Source: Marinilactibacillus psychrotolerans (GTDB taxonomy: Bacteria > Bacillota > Bacilli > Lactobacillales > Carnobacteriaceae_A). Taken from it: a stretch of 64,000 bases of DNA. The translations under genes were made by a program, and so were the position numbers. The stretch is taken from the NCBI RefSeq assembly GCF_900101525.1, contig NZ_FMZD01000012.1, positions 1 to 64,000 on the forward strand, written 5' to 3'. A model generated the notes under the pieces. It was not told where the DNA came from, ran no database searches, and was given only the letters and a program-made list of their open reading frames with translations. Below are positions 38,462-47,160 of the stretch, piece after piece. Position 1 is the first letter of the stretch. Every line of letters begins with the position of its first letter.

Positions 38462-39382
38462 ATGGAGAATATTATAGAAACAGTCGATTTGACTAAACGC
38501 TATAGTAAAGCTGTAGCACTTGATAGTGTTTCTATTCACGTAAGACAAGGTGAAATCTACGGTCTAATTGGTAAAAATGGAGCCGGAAAGTCTACGCTTT
38601 TTAAAACAATGATGGGGTTAGCACCCTATTCTTCAGGTGAAGTTAAAATGTTTGGAGATAGTTCAACTAGTGGATTAAATAAGGCCCATCATAGAATTGG
38701 TTTTATGATGGGGGCACACTTTTTTCCTTATCTTTCTGCAAGAGAAAATTTAGAATATTTCAGGAAATTAAAAGGGATTCCAGATAAAACTGAAGTGGAT
38801 CGTGTTTTGAAATTAGTTGAAATGGAAAAAGTCAAAAAAAAATTCAAATCATTTTCTATGGGGATGAAGCAGCGTGTAAGTATCGCGAATGCTCTGATGG
38901 GCTATCCTGATATAGTAGTGCTAGATGAACCAATTAATGGTCTGGATCCTCAAGGAATTGCTGATTTTCGCCACTTGGTTCAAAAACTTAATAAAGAGAA
39001 TAAGACTACTTTTATGGTTTCCTCTCACATATTAGGTGAATTAGGGATGATGGCAACACGATTTGGTTTTATTCATGATGGTCGACTAGTTGAAGAGATT
39101 GATCGTGAGGTCATTCGAAATAAAACCAAAGAACAAGTCATCGTTAAAGTGAGCGATATAGAGAAAGCTACTTGTTTACTGGAAGAAAAATTTGAATCAA
39201 TTGAATATACGGTAAATGGAGATAAAGAATTAGTCATTATGAAAATGACAGATCGTACTGCCGAAATTGCGGCTTTATTCGTTCAAAATGATCTGAGTCT
39301 TTATAAGTTGGATACCCAAGAAATATCGATTGAAGATTACTATTTACAGCTTATTGCTAAAGGAGGAGCGAATAATGTTTAA
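38462..39382 (+). CDS. ABC transporter ATP-binding protein, BcrA/lantibiotic-immunity type
   Basis: The 306-residue ATPase has Walker A GKNGAGKST near 38, the signature FSMGMKQRV near 135, Walker B VVLDEPINGLDPQG near 155 and the switch histidine in SSHILGE near 188. The EPINGLDPQG form is common in bacitracin- and lantibiotic-type exporters (BcrA, NisF). A gap of 124 bases separates it from the regulator gene. It overlaps the permease gene by 8 bases. Confidence 0.88.
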   Translation: MENIIETVDLTKRYSKAVALDSVSIHVRQGEIYGLIGKNGAGKSTLFKTMMGLAPYSSGEVKMFGDSSTSGLNKAHHRIGFMMGAHFFPYLSARENLEYFRKLKGIPDKTEVDRVLKLVEMEKVKKKFKSFSMGMKQRVSIANALMGYPDIVVLDEPINGLDPQGIADFRHLVQKLNKENKTTFMVSSHILGELGMMATRFGFIHDGRLVEEIDREVIRNKTKEQVIVKVSDIEKATCLLEEKFESIEYTVNGDKELVIMKMTDRTAEIAALFVQNDLSLYKLDTQEISIEDYYLQLIAKGGANNV

Positions 39383-40169
39383 TTATATCAAAGCGGATCT
39401 TTATAGACTCTTCCATAAAAAATCTAATTTTGTTTTTTACGGAGTGGTATTTGCTTTATTTATAGCTGTTGTCATTATTGCTAGAACAAGCGTAGAGGGG
39501 AGAACGCCTTTTGCAGAAGGCTATTTGGAGCTTGGAATTATTTTGCTTACTCAATTTTTCCCCTTAGTTTTTGGTATTCAAGCCTATGTGGCGGTGTATA
39601 CAAATGACTTGTCTGCAAATACCTATCAGAACATTTTTACTAATGGACTTTCAAAGGTTGAATTTATCATTGGTAAAGTTATTACAATGATTGTTTATCT
39701 TTTAACAACATTCTTATCAGGTGCAATTCTTTATTCAATTATGTACGTTATTTTGTTAATGATAGAAGACGGATCATTCGATTTTGAAAGTTTCAAGAAT
39801 TTAGCTATTGTAAGTGTAACTATTTTTCTCGGAATACTAGGATACGCTACGGTTGCAAATATATTGGCATACTTTACTCAAAATAGCACAATTTCTGTCA
39901 TTAGCATGGGTGTACTCGTATCAGGGGTTATTCTTCAAATATTTAATTTGATTTCATTATTTACTGATAAAATCGAATTTTTAAGAGAATATACTTTATC
40001 TTATCACATGAACGAAGCTACTAATGGTATGATGCCGACAATACTAGGAGGGGAAGCTTCTTATTCAGCATCTTTCCTAGCATGGGGAGTAGCGTTAATC
40101 TATCTCATTGTTGCAAGTGTAATAGGAGTAGTTATTTTGAATAAAATTGAAATTAAAGAAGGAAAGTAA
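39375..40169 (+). CDS. ABC transporter permease, lantibiotic-immunity type
   Basis: The 264-residue permease has six hydrophobic helices and starts MFNYIKADLYRLFHKKSN, the typical N-terminus of BcrB/NisE/SpaE-type permeases. The ATG at 39375 is inside the end of the ATPase gene, with AAAGGAGGAGCG upstream. A longer frame from 39330 would hide this ribosome site. Together with the ATPase it probably removes a membrane-active peptide from the membrane. Confidence 0.85.
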   Translation: MFNYIKADLYRLFHKKSNFVFYGVVFALFIAVVIIARTSVEGRTPFAEGYLELGIILLTQFFPLVFGIQAYVAVYTNDLSANTYQNIFTNGLSKVEFIIGKVITMIVYLLTTFLSGAILYSIMYVILLMIEDGSFDFESFKNLAIVSVTIFLGILGYATVANILAYFTQNSTISVISMGVLVSGVILQIFNLISLFTDKIEFLREYTLSYHMNEATNGMMPTILGGEASYSASFLAWGVALIYLIVASVIGVVILNKIEIKEGK

Positions 40170-40212
40170 TTTGTAGCTAAGACTCTTTAATATAGAGAAT
40201 GGTGGAAATAAG

Positions 40213-41109
40213 ATGGTCTGGATTATAATATTCAGTTTGTTAGTTAATGTAGGGCTCTTTCTGAAGTTATATCAGGATCGGAAAGTGAAAAAGGATGTTG
40301 AAAAACAACTTCAGTGGATTATAGATGAGAATGCTTTAGCTAAAATTAGGCACTCTGGTTCTTCTAAATCGCATGACAATCTGGTGAATGAAATTAATCG
40401 AATGGTTGAAAAAGTGAGTGAAACAAGAATAGAATTTGAAGAAATGGTTCAACAAAATAAACGAATGGTATCATCAATTTCACATGATTTTAGAACCCCT
40501 CTGACTTCCATGCTGGGATATATTCAAATTCTTCAGAATGATTCAAACTCTTTGAAAGATGAAAAATATCTTAAAATTATTGAAGAACGAACTAAGATTC
40601 TTAAAAACTTAGTTGAAGAATTTTATAGTTTAAGTTTGCTAGAATCAAAAGAATATCAAATGAATTTTGAATCAGCAAATCCAATAATTCTAGTACAAGA
40701 ACAAGTAGCGATGTACTATTCTGAATTAGAAAACAGATTTGATCATATTTCTATACAATTATTTGAAGAGAAGATAGCACTTTTGACTAGTCCCGTTGAT
40801 TTCAACCGATTAATTGGAAATTTATTAAAGAATGCCTATACGCATGGAATAAAAAGGTTCGCTTTATATAATGAAATGACTGAAAAATCATTAATACTTT
40901 ATTTTGAAAATCAAGTAAAAGATGCGAACTTAATTGAGGTTGATCGCTTATTTGAGCGACTTTATAAAGGCGATGATACTAGAGCAGTTGGCTCCACAGG
41001 GCTTGGGTTATCGATTGCACAAAAAATAGCAGAAGCTCTAGAATATCAATTGGAAGCCTCAATGAAAGAATCGACTCTTCAGCTTAAGTTGACCATTCCA
41101 CTCAATTAA
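40213..41109 (+). CDS. Sensor histidine kinase with a single membrane helix
   Basis: The 298-residue kinase has only one hydrophobic segment (residues 2-20). A helical linker (about 25-80) leads to a HisKA domain with H91 in SSISHDFRTPLTS and a HATPase domain with NLLKNAYTHG and STGLGLSIAQKIAE. It has no outer sensory domain, so it probably detects its signal in the membrane or through the adjacent transporter. It is 43 bases behind the permease gene and is the obvious partner for the regulator at 37648. Confidence 0.88.
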   Translation: MVWIIIFSLLVNVGLFLKLYQDRKVKKDVEKQLQWIIDENALAKIRHSGSSKSHDNLVNEINRMVEKVSETRIEFEEMVQQNKRMVSSISHDFRTPLTSMLGYIQILQNDSNSLKDEKYLKIIEERTKILKNLVEEFYSLSLLESKEYQMNFESANPIILVQEQVAMYYSELENRFDHISIQLFEEKIALLTSPVDFNRLIGNLLKNAYTHGIKRFALYNEMTEKSLILYFENQVKDANLIEVDRLFERLYKGDDTRAVGSTGLGLSIAQKIAEALEYQLEASMKESTLQLKLTIPLN

Positions 41110-41120
41110 TAATTAAAAAG

Positions 41121-41158
41121 CGCGAAGTTCTTTTAAATGAAGAACTTCGCGTATTTTT
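41121..41158. terminator. Bidirectional terminator between convergent genes
   Basis: CGCGAAGTTCTT (41121-41132) and AAGAACTTCGCG (41140-41151) form a perfect 12-bp stem with A-rich and T-rich flanks on both strands. Confidence 0.88.
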
Positions 41159-42180
41159 TAATTATGATGTTCTAAAACAATTTTACCGATTGTATGACCA
41201 GTCATTAGTTGTTCATAAGCTTTTGTCAAGTTCTCTGAGTTCATCGAATGAAAGCGATGATTAATAGTAGTCTTTAAGTTACCGGATTCAATGTGCGTTT
41301 TCAATTGTGTTAGATAGTTGTGTTGTTTAATCCAATCGGATGCTTCATAAACAGATCTTGTGTACATTAATTCATAACTGAATGTAACACTTTTTGAAAA
41401 GAAAGACATAGGAAGTGGAGTCCTTAAAGGTAAAATTGAACATACATGACCTTGAGGGCTGACAATTTTACTTACTTCTTTTATGTTTTCATCAGCATTA
41501 GAAGCTAAGAAAATATAATCGACTGTATCAATTCCAAGTGCATTTAATTGAGGTTGGTATGGCTCTTTATGATTAATGATTTTTGTAATACCTAAATGGG
41601 CAAGGTGCTCTCTAGATTCATCCCTTGAAGCTGTACCGATGACATGTATACCATCATTTAAAGCGATTTGTGTTGCAATCGAACCGACACCACCAGCTGC
41701 ACCTATGATTAGTAGTGTGACGGGCTCATTAGAATTTTCTGGAATCCTTAAACGATCATAGAATGTTTCATAAGCAGTGAGTGCTGTTAATGGAAGAGCT
41801 GCAGCTTCAGCAAAGTCTAAATTATCAGGTTTTAGAGCCACCATTCTTTCATCGATTACGTGATAATCTGCTTGCGCTCCTTGAACGTTACTGGAACCTG
41901 GATAAAAGACTTCATCTCCTTCTTTGAATAATTCTACATGATCTCCAGTTTCTACAATAATACCTGCTATATCTCTACCTAAGACAGTAAAAGAGTCGTC
42001 ATCTTCTTTTTTCATCTGCCAAGTAGCAACATCAGTGGGGTTCAGAGCAACTGCCTTTACTTCCACAAGGATTTGTCTACCATGTGGCTTAGGTTTATCA
42101 ATCGTTTTTTCTTCAAAGATAGGAGAGTTACTTTTATCTCCAGGATGTCCAAAACCGTACGCTGTCATTTTTTCTGACAA
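41158..42180 (-). CDS. MDR-family zinc-independent oxidoreductase (quinone-reductase-like)
   Basis: The 340-residue protein has the GroES-like N-terminus with VKAVALNPTDVATW near 40-53, GRDIAGIIVETG near 70 and the nucleotide motif IGAAGGVGSIATQIA near 158. The zinc ligands and structural cysteines of true alcohol dehydrogenases are absent, so it belongs to the quinone oxidoreductase/YogA-like branch. The start is TTG at 42180 with AAAGGAAG five bases upstream, and an ATG four codons later is possible. It is monocistronic. Confidence 0.82.
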   Translation of the reverse strand: MSEKMTAYGFGHPGDKSNSPIFEEKTIDKPKPHGRQILVEVKAVALNPTDVATWQMKKEDDDSFTVLGRDIAGIIVETGDHVELFKEGDEVFYPGSSNVQGAQADYHVIDERMVALKPDNLDFAEAAALPLTALTAYETFYDRLRIPENSNEPVTLLIIGAAGGVGSIATQIALNDGIHVIGTASRDESREHLAHLGITKIINHKEPYQPQLNALGIDTVDYIFLASNADENIKEVSKIVSPQGHVCSILPLRTPLPMSFFSKSVTFSYELMYTRSVYEASDWIKQHNYLTQLKTHIESGNLKTTINHRFHSMNSENLTKAYEQLMTGHTIGKIVLEHHN

Positions 42181-42291
42181 AGTGATCTTCCTTTCTATTC
42201 TTTAATAAGTTTAGTTTACTCTTTTAAAAAAGCGAGAACAAACTATATGTGATAAAATGGAAAAAGATGAATCAAACAAAGGATGGTTATT

Positions 42292-43233
42292 TTGACACGA
42301 TATATAGAAAATGCACAGAAAGTATTTGAAAATAACTTTAATTTAAAGCCGCAAGAATCGGTTTTGATTGTCACTGATGATAGTATGAAAGAAATTGCCC
42401 AGTACTTCTATGAAGCAGCTATCGTAAAAGGAAATGAAACAGTTATGGTTCAGTTTCCAGCCAAATATAAAAGTGGAGAAGAGCCTCCAAAGGTGATTGC
42501 TTCAGCTATGAGAGCAGTGGATGTTGCTCTATGTATCACGGCAGCGAGTCTAACACATACGCAAGCTAAAAAGGCAGCAACTACAGCAGGAACTCGAATC
42601 GGAACCATGCCTGGTATTACACTTGATATGTTGGAACAAGGTGCAATTGAAGCCGATCCATCAAAAGTAGAAGAATTGACAGATAAGTTTACGTCACTTC
42701 TTGAAATAGGATCGGAAGTGACCATTGAAAAAGAAGGGGAGTCTCTATCATTTACTATTGGTGGGAGAAAAGGCATTCCAAGTACGGGGATCTTTAGAAA
42801 AAAAGGTCAGGGAGGAAACATTCCATCAGGAGAAGCTTATATTGCTCCAATTGAAACCTCCGCGAATGGTGCAATTATTGTAGATGGGTCTGTTGCTCAA
42901 CTAGGAAAAGTCTCTGAACCTATCAAGTTAGTTTTGAAAGAAGGTCGTTTGGTAGATGCCGTTGGAAGACAGGGAGAAGCTCTATTATCTCTTCTTGGAG
43001 AAGACAAAGGCCGTATCATAGCTGAATTTGGAATTGGGACAAATCCGACAGCTCGAATAACTGGAGTCGTTTTAGAGGATGAAAAAGTATATGGAACCAT
43101 TCATATTGCTTTCGGCAGTAATAAACCATTCGGTGGAGAAACGGAAGCTGGCGTTCATATTGACTGCGTTGTTAAAGCACCGACAGTTTGGATAGATGGT
43201 AAGAAAGTTATGCAACGTGGAAAAATTGTATAG
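42292..43233 (+). CDS. Aminopeptidase, AmpS/M29-like
   Basis: The protein of about 313 residues begins with TTG at 42292, nine bases after AAAGGATGG. An ATG at 42283 in frame would sit on that ribosome site. It matches the leucyl-aminopeptidase AmpS-type family, whose metal ligands lie in the C-terminal half, with the EFGIGTNPTARITG and IHIAFGSNKPFGGETEAGVHID segments near 245-295. It probably trims peptides in the cytoplasm. It lies 80 bases before a VanZ-like gene. Confidence 0.78.
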   Translation: MTRYIENAQKVFENNFNLKPQESVLIVTDDSMKEIAQYFYEAAIVKGNETVMVQFPAKYKSGEEPPKVIASAMRAVDVALCITAASLTHTQAKKAATTAGTRIGTMPGITLDMLEQGAIEADPSKVEELTDKFTSLLEIGSEVTIEKEGESLSFTIGGRKGIPSTGIFRKKGQGGNIPSGEAYIAPIETSANGAIIVDGSVAQLGKVSEPIKLVLKEGRLVDAVGRQGEALLSLLGEDKGRIIAEFGIGTNPTARITGVVLEDEKVYGTIHIAFGSNKPFGGETEAGVHIDCVVKAPTVWIDGKKVMQRGKIV

Positions 43234-43313
43234 TATATGACTTGGTCTAGCTTTTAGGAAAAAAATGAGGTATGATGATAAAATATTATCTTAAAATAGA
43301 AAGTGGGAAACCA

Positions 43314-43988
43314 ATGAGGAGAACAACGCATTCATCTAGATATCCGGCAATTTTTGCATGGCTCACGGTATTCATATGGATGGCTATTATTTTTTGGTTT
43401 TCTTCGCAACCAGCAAACGAATCAGCTCAATTGAGTTTTGGAGCTATGGAAGTTGGCAGTCAAGTTGTGAATCACTGGAGAATAGTGGGGGCAATAGGAT
43501 TCCTTCTATTTTTCAATATATTCTTAATCTGGTTGAAGAGAAGAAGTATGCCACTATGGGGTAAAGTTATAGTTTTCTTAGTATTTTTAGTTTTTTGTGG
43601 TCTCACGATTTACTTTTTACTAACAATTGTACGACCACGTTTAGGAATCAATAATTTAAGAGAAATGAATTACTATGTTCTGCATAACTTTATTCGAAAA
43701 AATGCGCATTTCTTTATTTATATGTTCTTAGGGATACTGATTAAAAATGCCTTGTCTACCTCTAATATAAAAGGATTCAAAGCGATCTTGTTTGCACTTG
43801 TCGTTTGTGCAGCATATGCAGCATCAGATGAATTTCATCAATATTTCGTTCCTGGTAGAACAGCATTAGTAACGGATGTCTTCATCGATTCTACGGGTTC
43901 ATTCATAGGAATTATTTTGTATTCCATTCTTGATTGGATCTCTGGAAGAAGAAGTATATGGCAAGCATTCTGGAATATCAAAAAATAA
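43314..43988 (+). CDS. VanZ-like membrane protein
   Basis: The 224-residue protein has four to five membrane helices. The family signature region NAHFFIYMFLGILI is near 140 and SDEFHQYFVPGRTALVTDVFIDSTGS near 175-200 (given here as the start and end of the segment, with the key residues DEFHQ and GR). VanZ proteins confer low-level teicoplanin resistance in some hosts, but most members have unknown roles. The ATG at 43314 is preceded by GAAAGTGGGAAA. Confidence 0.82.
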   Translation: MRRTTHSSRYPAIFAWLTVFIWMAIIFWFSSQPANESAQLSFGAMEVGSQVVNHWRIVGAIGFLLFFNIFLIWLKRRSMPLWGKVIVFLVFLVFCGLTIYFLLTIVRPRLGINNLREMNYYVLHNFIRKNAHFFIYMFLGILIKNALSTSNIKGFKAILFALVVCAAYAASDEFHQYFVPGRTALVTDVFIDSTGSFIGIILYSILDWISGRRSIWQAFWNIKK

Positions 43989-43997
43989 TAAATAGTG

Positions 43998-44034
43998 AAA
44001 CCCCTGATAGACTTAATGCCTATCGGGGGTTTTT
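43998..44034. terminator. Terminator between convergent genes
   Basis: AAACCCCTGATAG and CTATCGGGGGTTT pair with one G-U pair, followed by TT and an A-rich flank. It serves the VanZ gene and probably also the DUF72 gene, whose stop codon is at its edge. Confidence 0.8.
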
Positions 44035-44872
44035 AAAATAAATCTAATTGCCTTGGAGACAAATTTTCAAAGGAGATATCTAAAATATCCTGCAAAGAAA
44101 ATGCATTTTGTGCTGCATGACCACCTGAATTATTATTGAAAATAACACAGACTTCTTGCGTCTTGCTTTCTAGGGTTTCAACAGTAGTTGCGAATTCAAC
44201 CAATTCTTCTTTTTTATAATTATATAAGGTACGTTCTGCACGCCAATCATTAAGACTTTCTCCTAACCAGCCTTCATAGTTACGCCCATGCAACCGATAA
44301 ATAGCCAAAGTATCATTAGTTGATAGAGGTATAGTTGGCACACTATTATTTGGAGTTTGCGGCTGATCAACGATCACATTAATAAAATGTTGCTGAAGTA
44401 AAAAGTCTAGAGTCTTTTCTTTATTCTGTTCAGTAAACCAGCTTTGACTCCTAAACTCTATAGCAACTGGCAAATCTTTCATTAGTTCTCGAACACGTCG
44501 TAAATAAGCTACGTTTTGTTTCGTACAGTCGAAGTAGGGCGGAAACTGAAATAAGAAAGCTTTTACTTTATTAGAAACAACCATTGGTTCAAAAGTTTTA
44601 TTAAAAATTTCAAACATCTGCTCAATACTGGAAAACTCCTCTATCCATTCTTTATGTTGAGTCATGGCTTTATAGGCTTTTGGAATAAATTGAAAAGCTT
44701 CTGGCGTTTTCTCAATCCAAGAAGAGATATTTTTTTGAGGAGGTATAGCATAAAAACTAGTATCTAGTTCAACTACAGGGAAATAGCTCGAGTAATTTTC
44801 CAATTTTTTGGAATTCTCCAGGGTAATCGTAGGGTGATCTCCCCAACCCGTTAATCCTATTGTAATCATCAT
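44033..44872 (-). CDS. DUF72-family protein (YecE-like)
   Basis: The 279-residue protein shows TIM-barrel DUF72 features: IGLTGWGDHP at the N-terminus, YFPVVELDTSFYAIP near 34-48, FLFQFPPYFD near 110, a conserved AIEFRSQSW near 143 and YRLHGRNYEGW near 198. The biochemical function is unknown, and older literature links the fold to nucleic acid metabolism only loosely. ATG at 44872 follows AGAAGG, and the next codon is also ATG. It is monocistronic. Confidence 0.82.
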   Translation of the reverse strand: MMITIGLTGWGDHPTITLENSKKLENYSSYFPVVELDTSFYAIPPQKNISSWIEKTPEAFQFIPKAYKAMTQHKEWIEEFSSIEQMFEIFNKTFEPMVVSNKVKAFLFQFPPYFDCTKQNVAYLRRVRELMKDLPVAIEFRSQSWFTEQNKEKTLDFLLQQHFINVIVDQPQTPNNSVPTIPLSTNDTLAIYRLHGRNYEGWLGESLNDWRAERTLYNYKKEELVEFATTVETLESKTQEVCVIFNNNSGGHAAQNAFSLQDILDISFENLSPRQLDLF

Positions 44873-45022
44873 ACAAACCTTCTTTCTACGGATACATAGA
44901 TACTTATATAATAACATGATCAATTAAGCAGTTCGAATAAAATTGATTACATGAAGAATAATATAATCATAAGTTAATAAATCTGATATACTATATAAAC
45001 AACGTGTAAAGGAATGAGACCT

Positions 45023-45769
45023 TTGTATTTCTACGAATGTTTAAAAAAAAATCGCACTCAATTGAATCAAACAGAAGAAGAAATACTCAACTATCTGATT
45101 AATGAAAAAACACAAGTAGAAAAGTGGACGATCAGAGATGTTGCAAAACAATTTTATACTGTCCCTAATACAATTGTGAGAATGTGTCAGAAACTTGGAT
45201 TTAAAGGATACACTCAATTCAAAGAAGAATTGAAAAAGACTTTAGAAGCGGAAGAAACGATACTTAATATGACAGATCTAGATGAGAAGGTTATCAAGAC
45301 TAAACAACTCTTGAATAAGGAAGTTTTAGAAGAAATTATTAGTAAAATTCATGATGCTGATAATATTCTGTTTTTCGCAGTTGGACTTTCTAGATTTCCA
45401 GCGGAGGAACTTAGTGAGCGATTAAAAATTTTAGGTAAGAAAAGCCAAACTTTCATTGATCCGCATTTAATGAAGCATAATGCAAAGCAAATGGGACGTA
45501 AAGACGTAGGAATTGCGATCAGTCTTAGTGGATCAGAAAATTCAAATGTATTTGCAGCAACCAATCGTGCTAATATTGCCGGAGCTAAAACAATCAGTCT
45601 CACGGGCTTCTCAAGCAATGCTTTGTCAAAAATAACAGACTATCAGTTATACGCATATAGCACAGAGATTAAAATAGAAGGCATCGATGCATCTGATCGA
45701 TTCGGATTACATTATTTAGTGAACAAACTATTCAATGATTATTTGAAAAAGTATCAAGTGTCAGATTAA
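45023..45769 (+). CDS. MurR/RpiR-family regulator, probable GlvR-type control of the alpha-glucoside genes
   Basis: The protein of about 248 residues has an N-terminal HTH_6 domain (about 1-75), with DVAKQFYTVPNTIVRMCQKLGFKGY, and a SIS sugar-phosphate-binding domain (about 100-240), with GLSRFPAEEL and ISLSGSENSNV. The best start is TTG at 45023, because AAAGGA directly abuts the ATG at 45014. It converges on the glv operon behind a shared terminator. In Bacillus the maltose-6-P glucosidase operon is also controlled by an RpiR-family protein (GlvR). Its likely sites are the TTGTACACT repeats at 48823-48863. Confidence 0.82.
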   Translation: MYFYECLKKNRTQLNQTEEEILNYLINEKTQVEKWTIRDVAKQFYTVPNTIVRMCQKLGFKGYTQFKEELKKTLEAEETILNMTDLDEKVIKTKQLLNKEVLEEIISKIHDADNILFFAVGLSRFPAEELSERLKILGKKSQTFIDPHLMKHNAKQMGRKDVGIAISLSGSENSNVFAATNRANIAGAKTISLTGFSSNALSKITDYQLYAYSTEIKIEGIDASDRFGLHYLVNKLFNDYLKKYQVSD

Positions 45770-45775
45770 GAAAAT

Positions 45776-45825
45776 AAAAAAGCATCGAACCTTAATTCTG
45801 AAAGGAGGTTCGATGCTTTTTATTT
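45776..45825. terminator. Bidirectional terminator
   Basis: AAAAAGCATCGAACCT and AGGTTCGATGCTTTTT form a 16-bp stem between the regulator gene (+) and the GH4 gene (-). Confidence 0.88.
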
Positions 45826-45831
45826 AAATTA

Positions 45832-47160
45832 CTAGTTTAGTTCTGGCCAGTATTCTTTATTAGCTTCAATTAAAGCATCCAGTAGTTTGCGTGCTTTTTT
45901 AGCATCAACTACTGTACGATTCATCGTTAAAGCCTGTAAAGCTTTAGTATATGATTCTTCCATATAAGCCTCTACTGTAAGTTTTTCATACGCATGCTGT
46001 GATTCGATCAATCCTTTATAGAATGTATCAATTTCACCCACCGCGTATGGATGAGGACCATTTGCTCCAAGAGAAGCCGCAACTTCAACCATGCTGTCAT
46101 TAGGCAAATTCGATACTATACCGTTGTTTCTTACCATAACGACATATGTTTTTCTTAGATTGTGTGCAATAGAGGCCGCAACTTCAACCATCATATCTCC
46201 ATGAGCATCATTATGAACAACAGAAGAATCTTTAGCTGTACCATTCTCAACAATTCTTCTACATTCATTAAAGACCTTTGTCTCACGACCTTCACGGACT
46301 TCATCTGTTCTAGTACGATTAGGATCCATTTTAGATAATTTGTATTCTGGATACAGATAATATTGAAGATAAGTGTTTGGTAAATATTGCGGGAAGTCTT
46401 TTAACATATCTTCAACCATTGCATAAGTGTCTAACCAGGATTGATCTCTCTGCTCGGCATCAACTGGTCTGAAACCGCCATTCAAAATGATTTCTTTGAT
46501 TTCCGGCATTCTATCTTTCCCAGTCTGGTCGTATAGATGTGTGAACCAGCCATAGTGATTTAATCCAAAATAGACCGGTTCAAAGTCATTAGCATCAAAA
46601 TCGATCAAGCTTGCGAACGAACGTAATAAGTTGACAGGCTGATCACAGATATTTAAAACTTTATCTTCTTTAGGGAATATTTTATCTAAAGCCAAAGCCA
46701 CAATCGCTGCAGGATTCGTGTAGTTTAATATCCAAGCGTCGGGGGAGAATCGGCGTACGCTTTTCACCATTTTCTCCATGTCTCTAATAGAACGAAGACC
46801 ATAAGCAAAGCCTCCAGGTCCACAAGTTTCCTGACCAATTACTCCATGTTGTAAAGGTATTTTTTCATCCTTATCACGCATTTCAAAACCACCAGTACGC
46901 ATCTGGCAGAATACGAAATCTACGTCTGTATAAGCTTCTTTTTCATCAGTTGTATAAGAAACCTTAACATCAGGTGCCTCTTCCTTGAATAGGATTTTAG
47001 CAAATTCACCAATGACTTTCTGACGCTCTTCGTCAATATCGTATAAAGTGATTTTTTCAAGAGGAAACTGTTTTAAATGAGTTGTCATTGCTTTCAGAAT
47101 TCCAGGAGTCCAAGTGGAACCTCCACCTACTAATACAATTTTACTTTTTTTATTCATCAT
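45832..47160 (-). CDS. glvA: 6-phospho-alpha-glucosidase (GH4, maltose-6'-phosphate glucosidase)
   Basis: The 442-residue GH4 enzyme needs NAD+ and a divalent metal. The N-terminal nucleotide motif is KIVLVGGGSTWTPG. CQMRTGGFEMRDKDE near 93 and the metal-site QETCGPGGFAYGLR near 118 identify the alpha-glucoside branch, and NYTNPAAIV near 150 is also typical. It cleaves maltose-6'-phosphate and related phospho-alpha-glucosides to glucose and glucose-6-P. It overlaps the PTS gene upstream by 11 bases, so the two are co-translated. Confidence 0.92.
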   Translation of the reverse strand: MMNKKSKIVLVGGGSTWTPGILKAMTTHLKQFPLEKITLYDIDEERQKVIGEFAKILFKEEAPDVKVSYTTDEKEAYTDVDFVFCQMRTGGFEMRDKDEKIPLQHGVIGQETCGPGGFAYGLRSIRDMEKMVKSVRRFSPDAWILNYTNPAAIVALALDKIFPKEDKVLNICDQPVNLLRSFASLIDFDANDFEPVYFGLNHYGWFTHLYDQTGKDRMPEIKEIILNGGFRPVDAEQRDQSWLDTYAMVEDMLKDFPQYLPNTYLQYYLYPEYKLSKMDPNRTRTDEVREGRETKVFNECRRIVENGTAKDSSVVHNDAHGDMMVEVAASIAHNLRKTYVVMVRNNGIVSNLPNDSMVEVAASLGANGPHPYAVGEIDTFYKGLIESQHAYEKLTVEAYMEESYTKALQALTMNRTVVDAKKARKLLDALIEANKEYWPELN

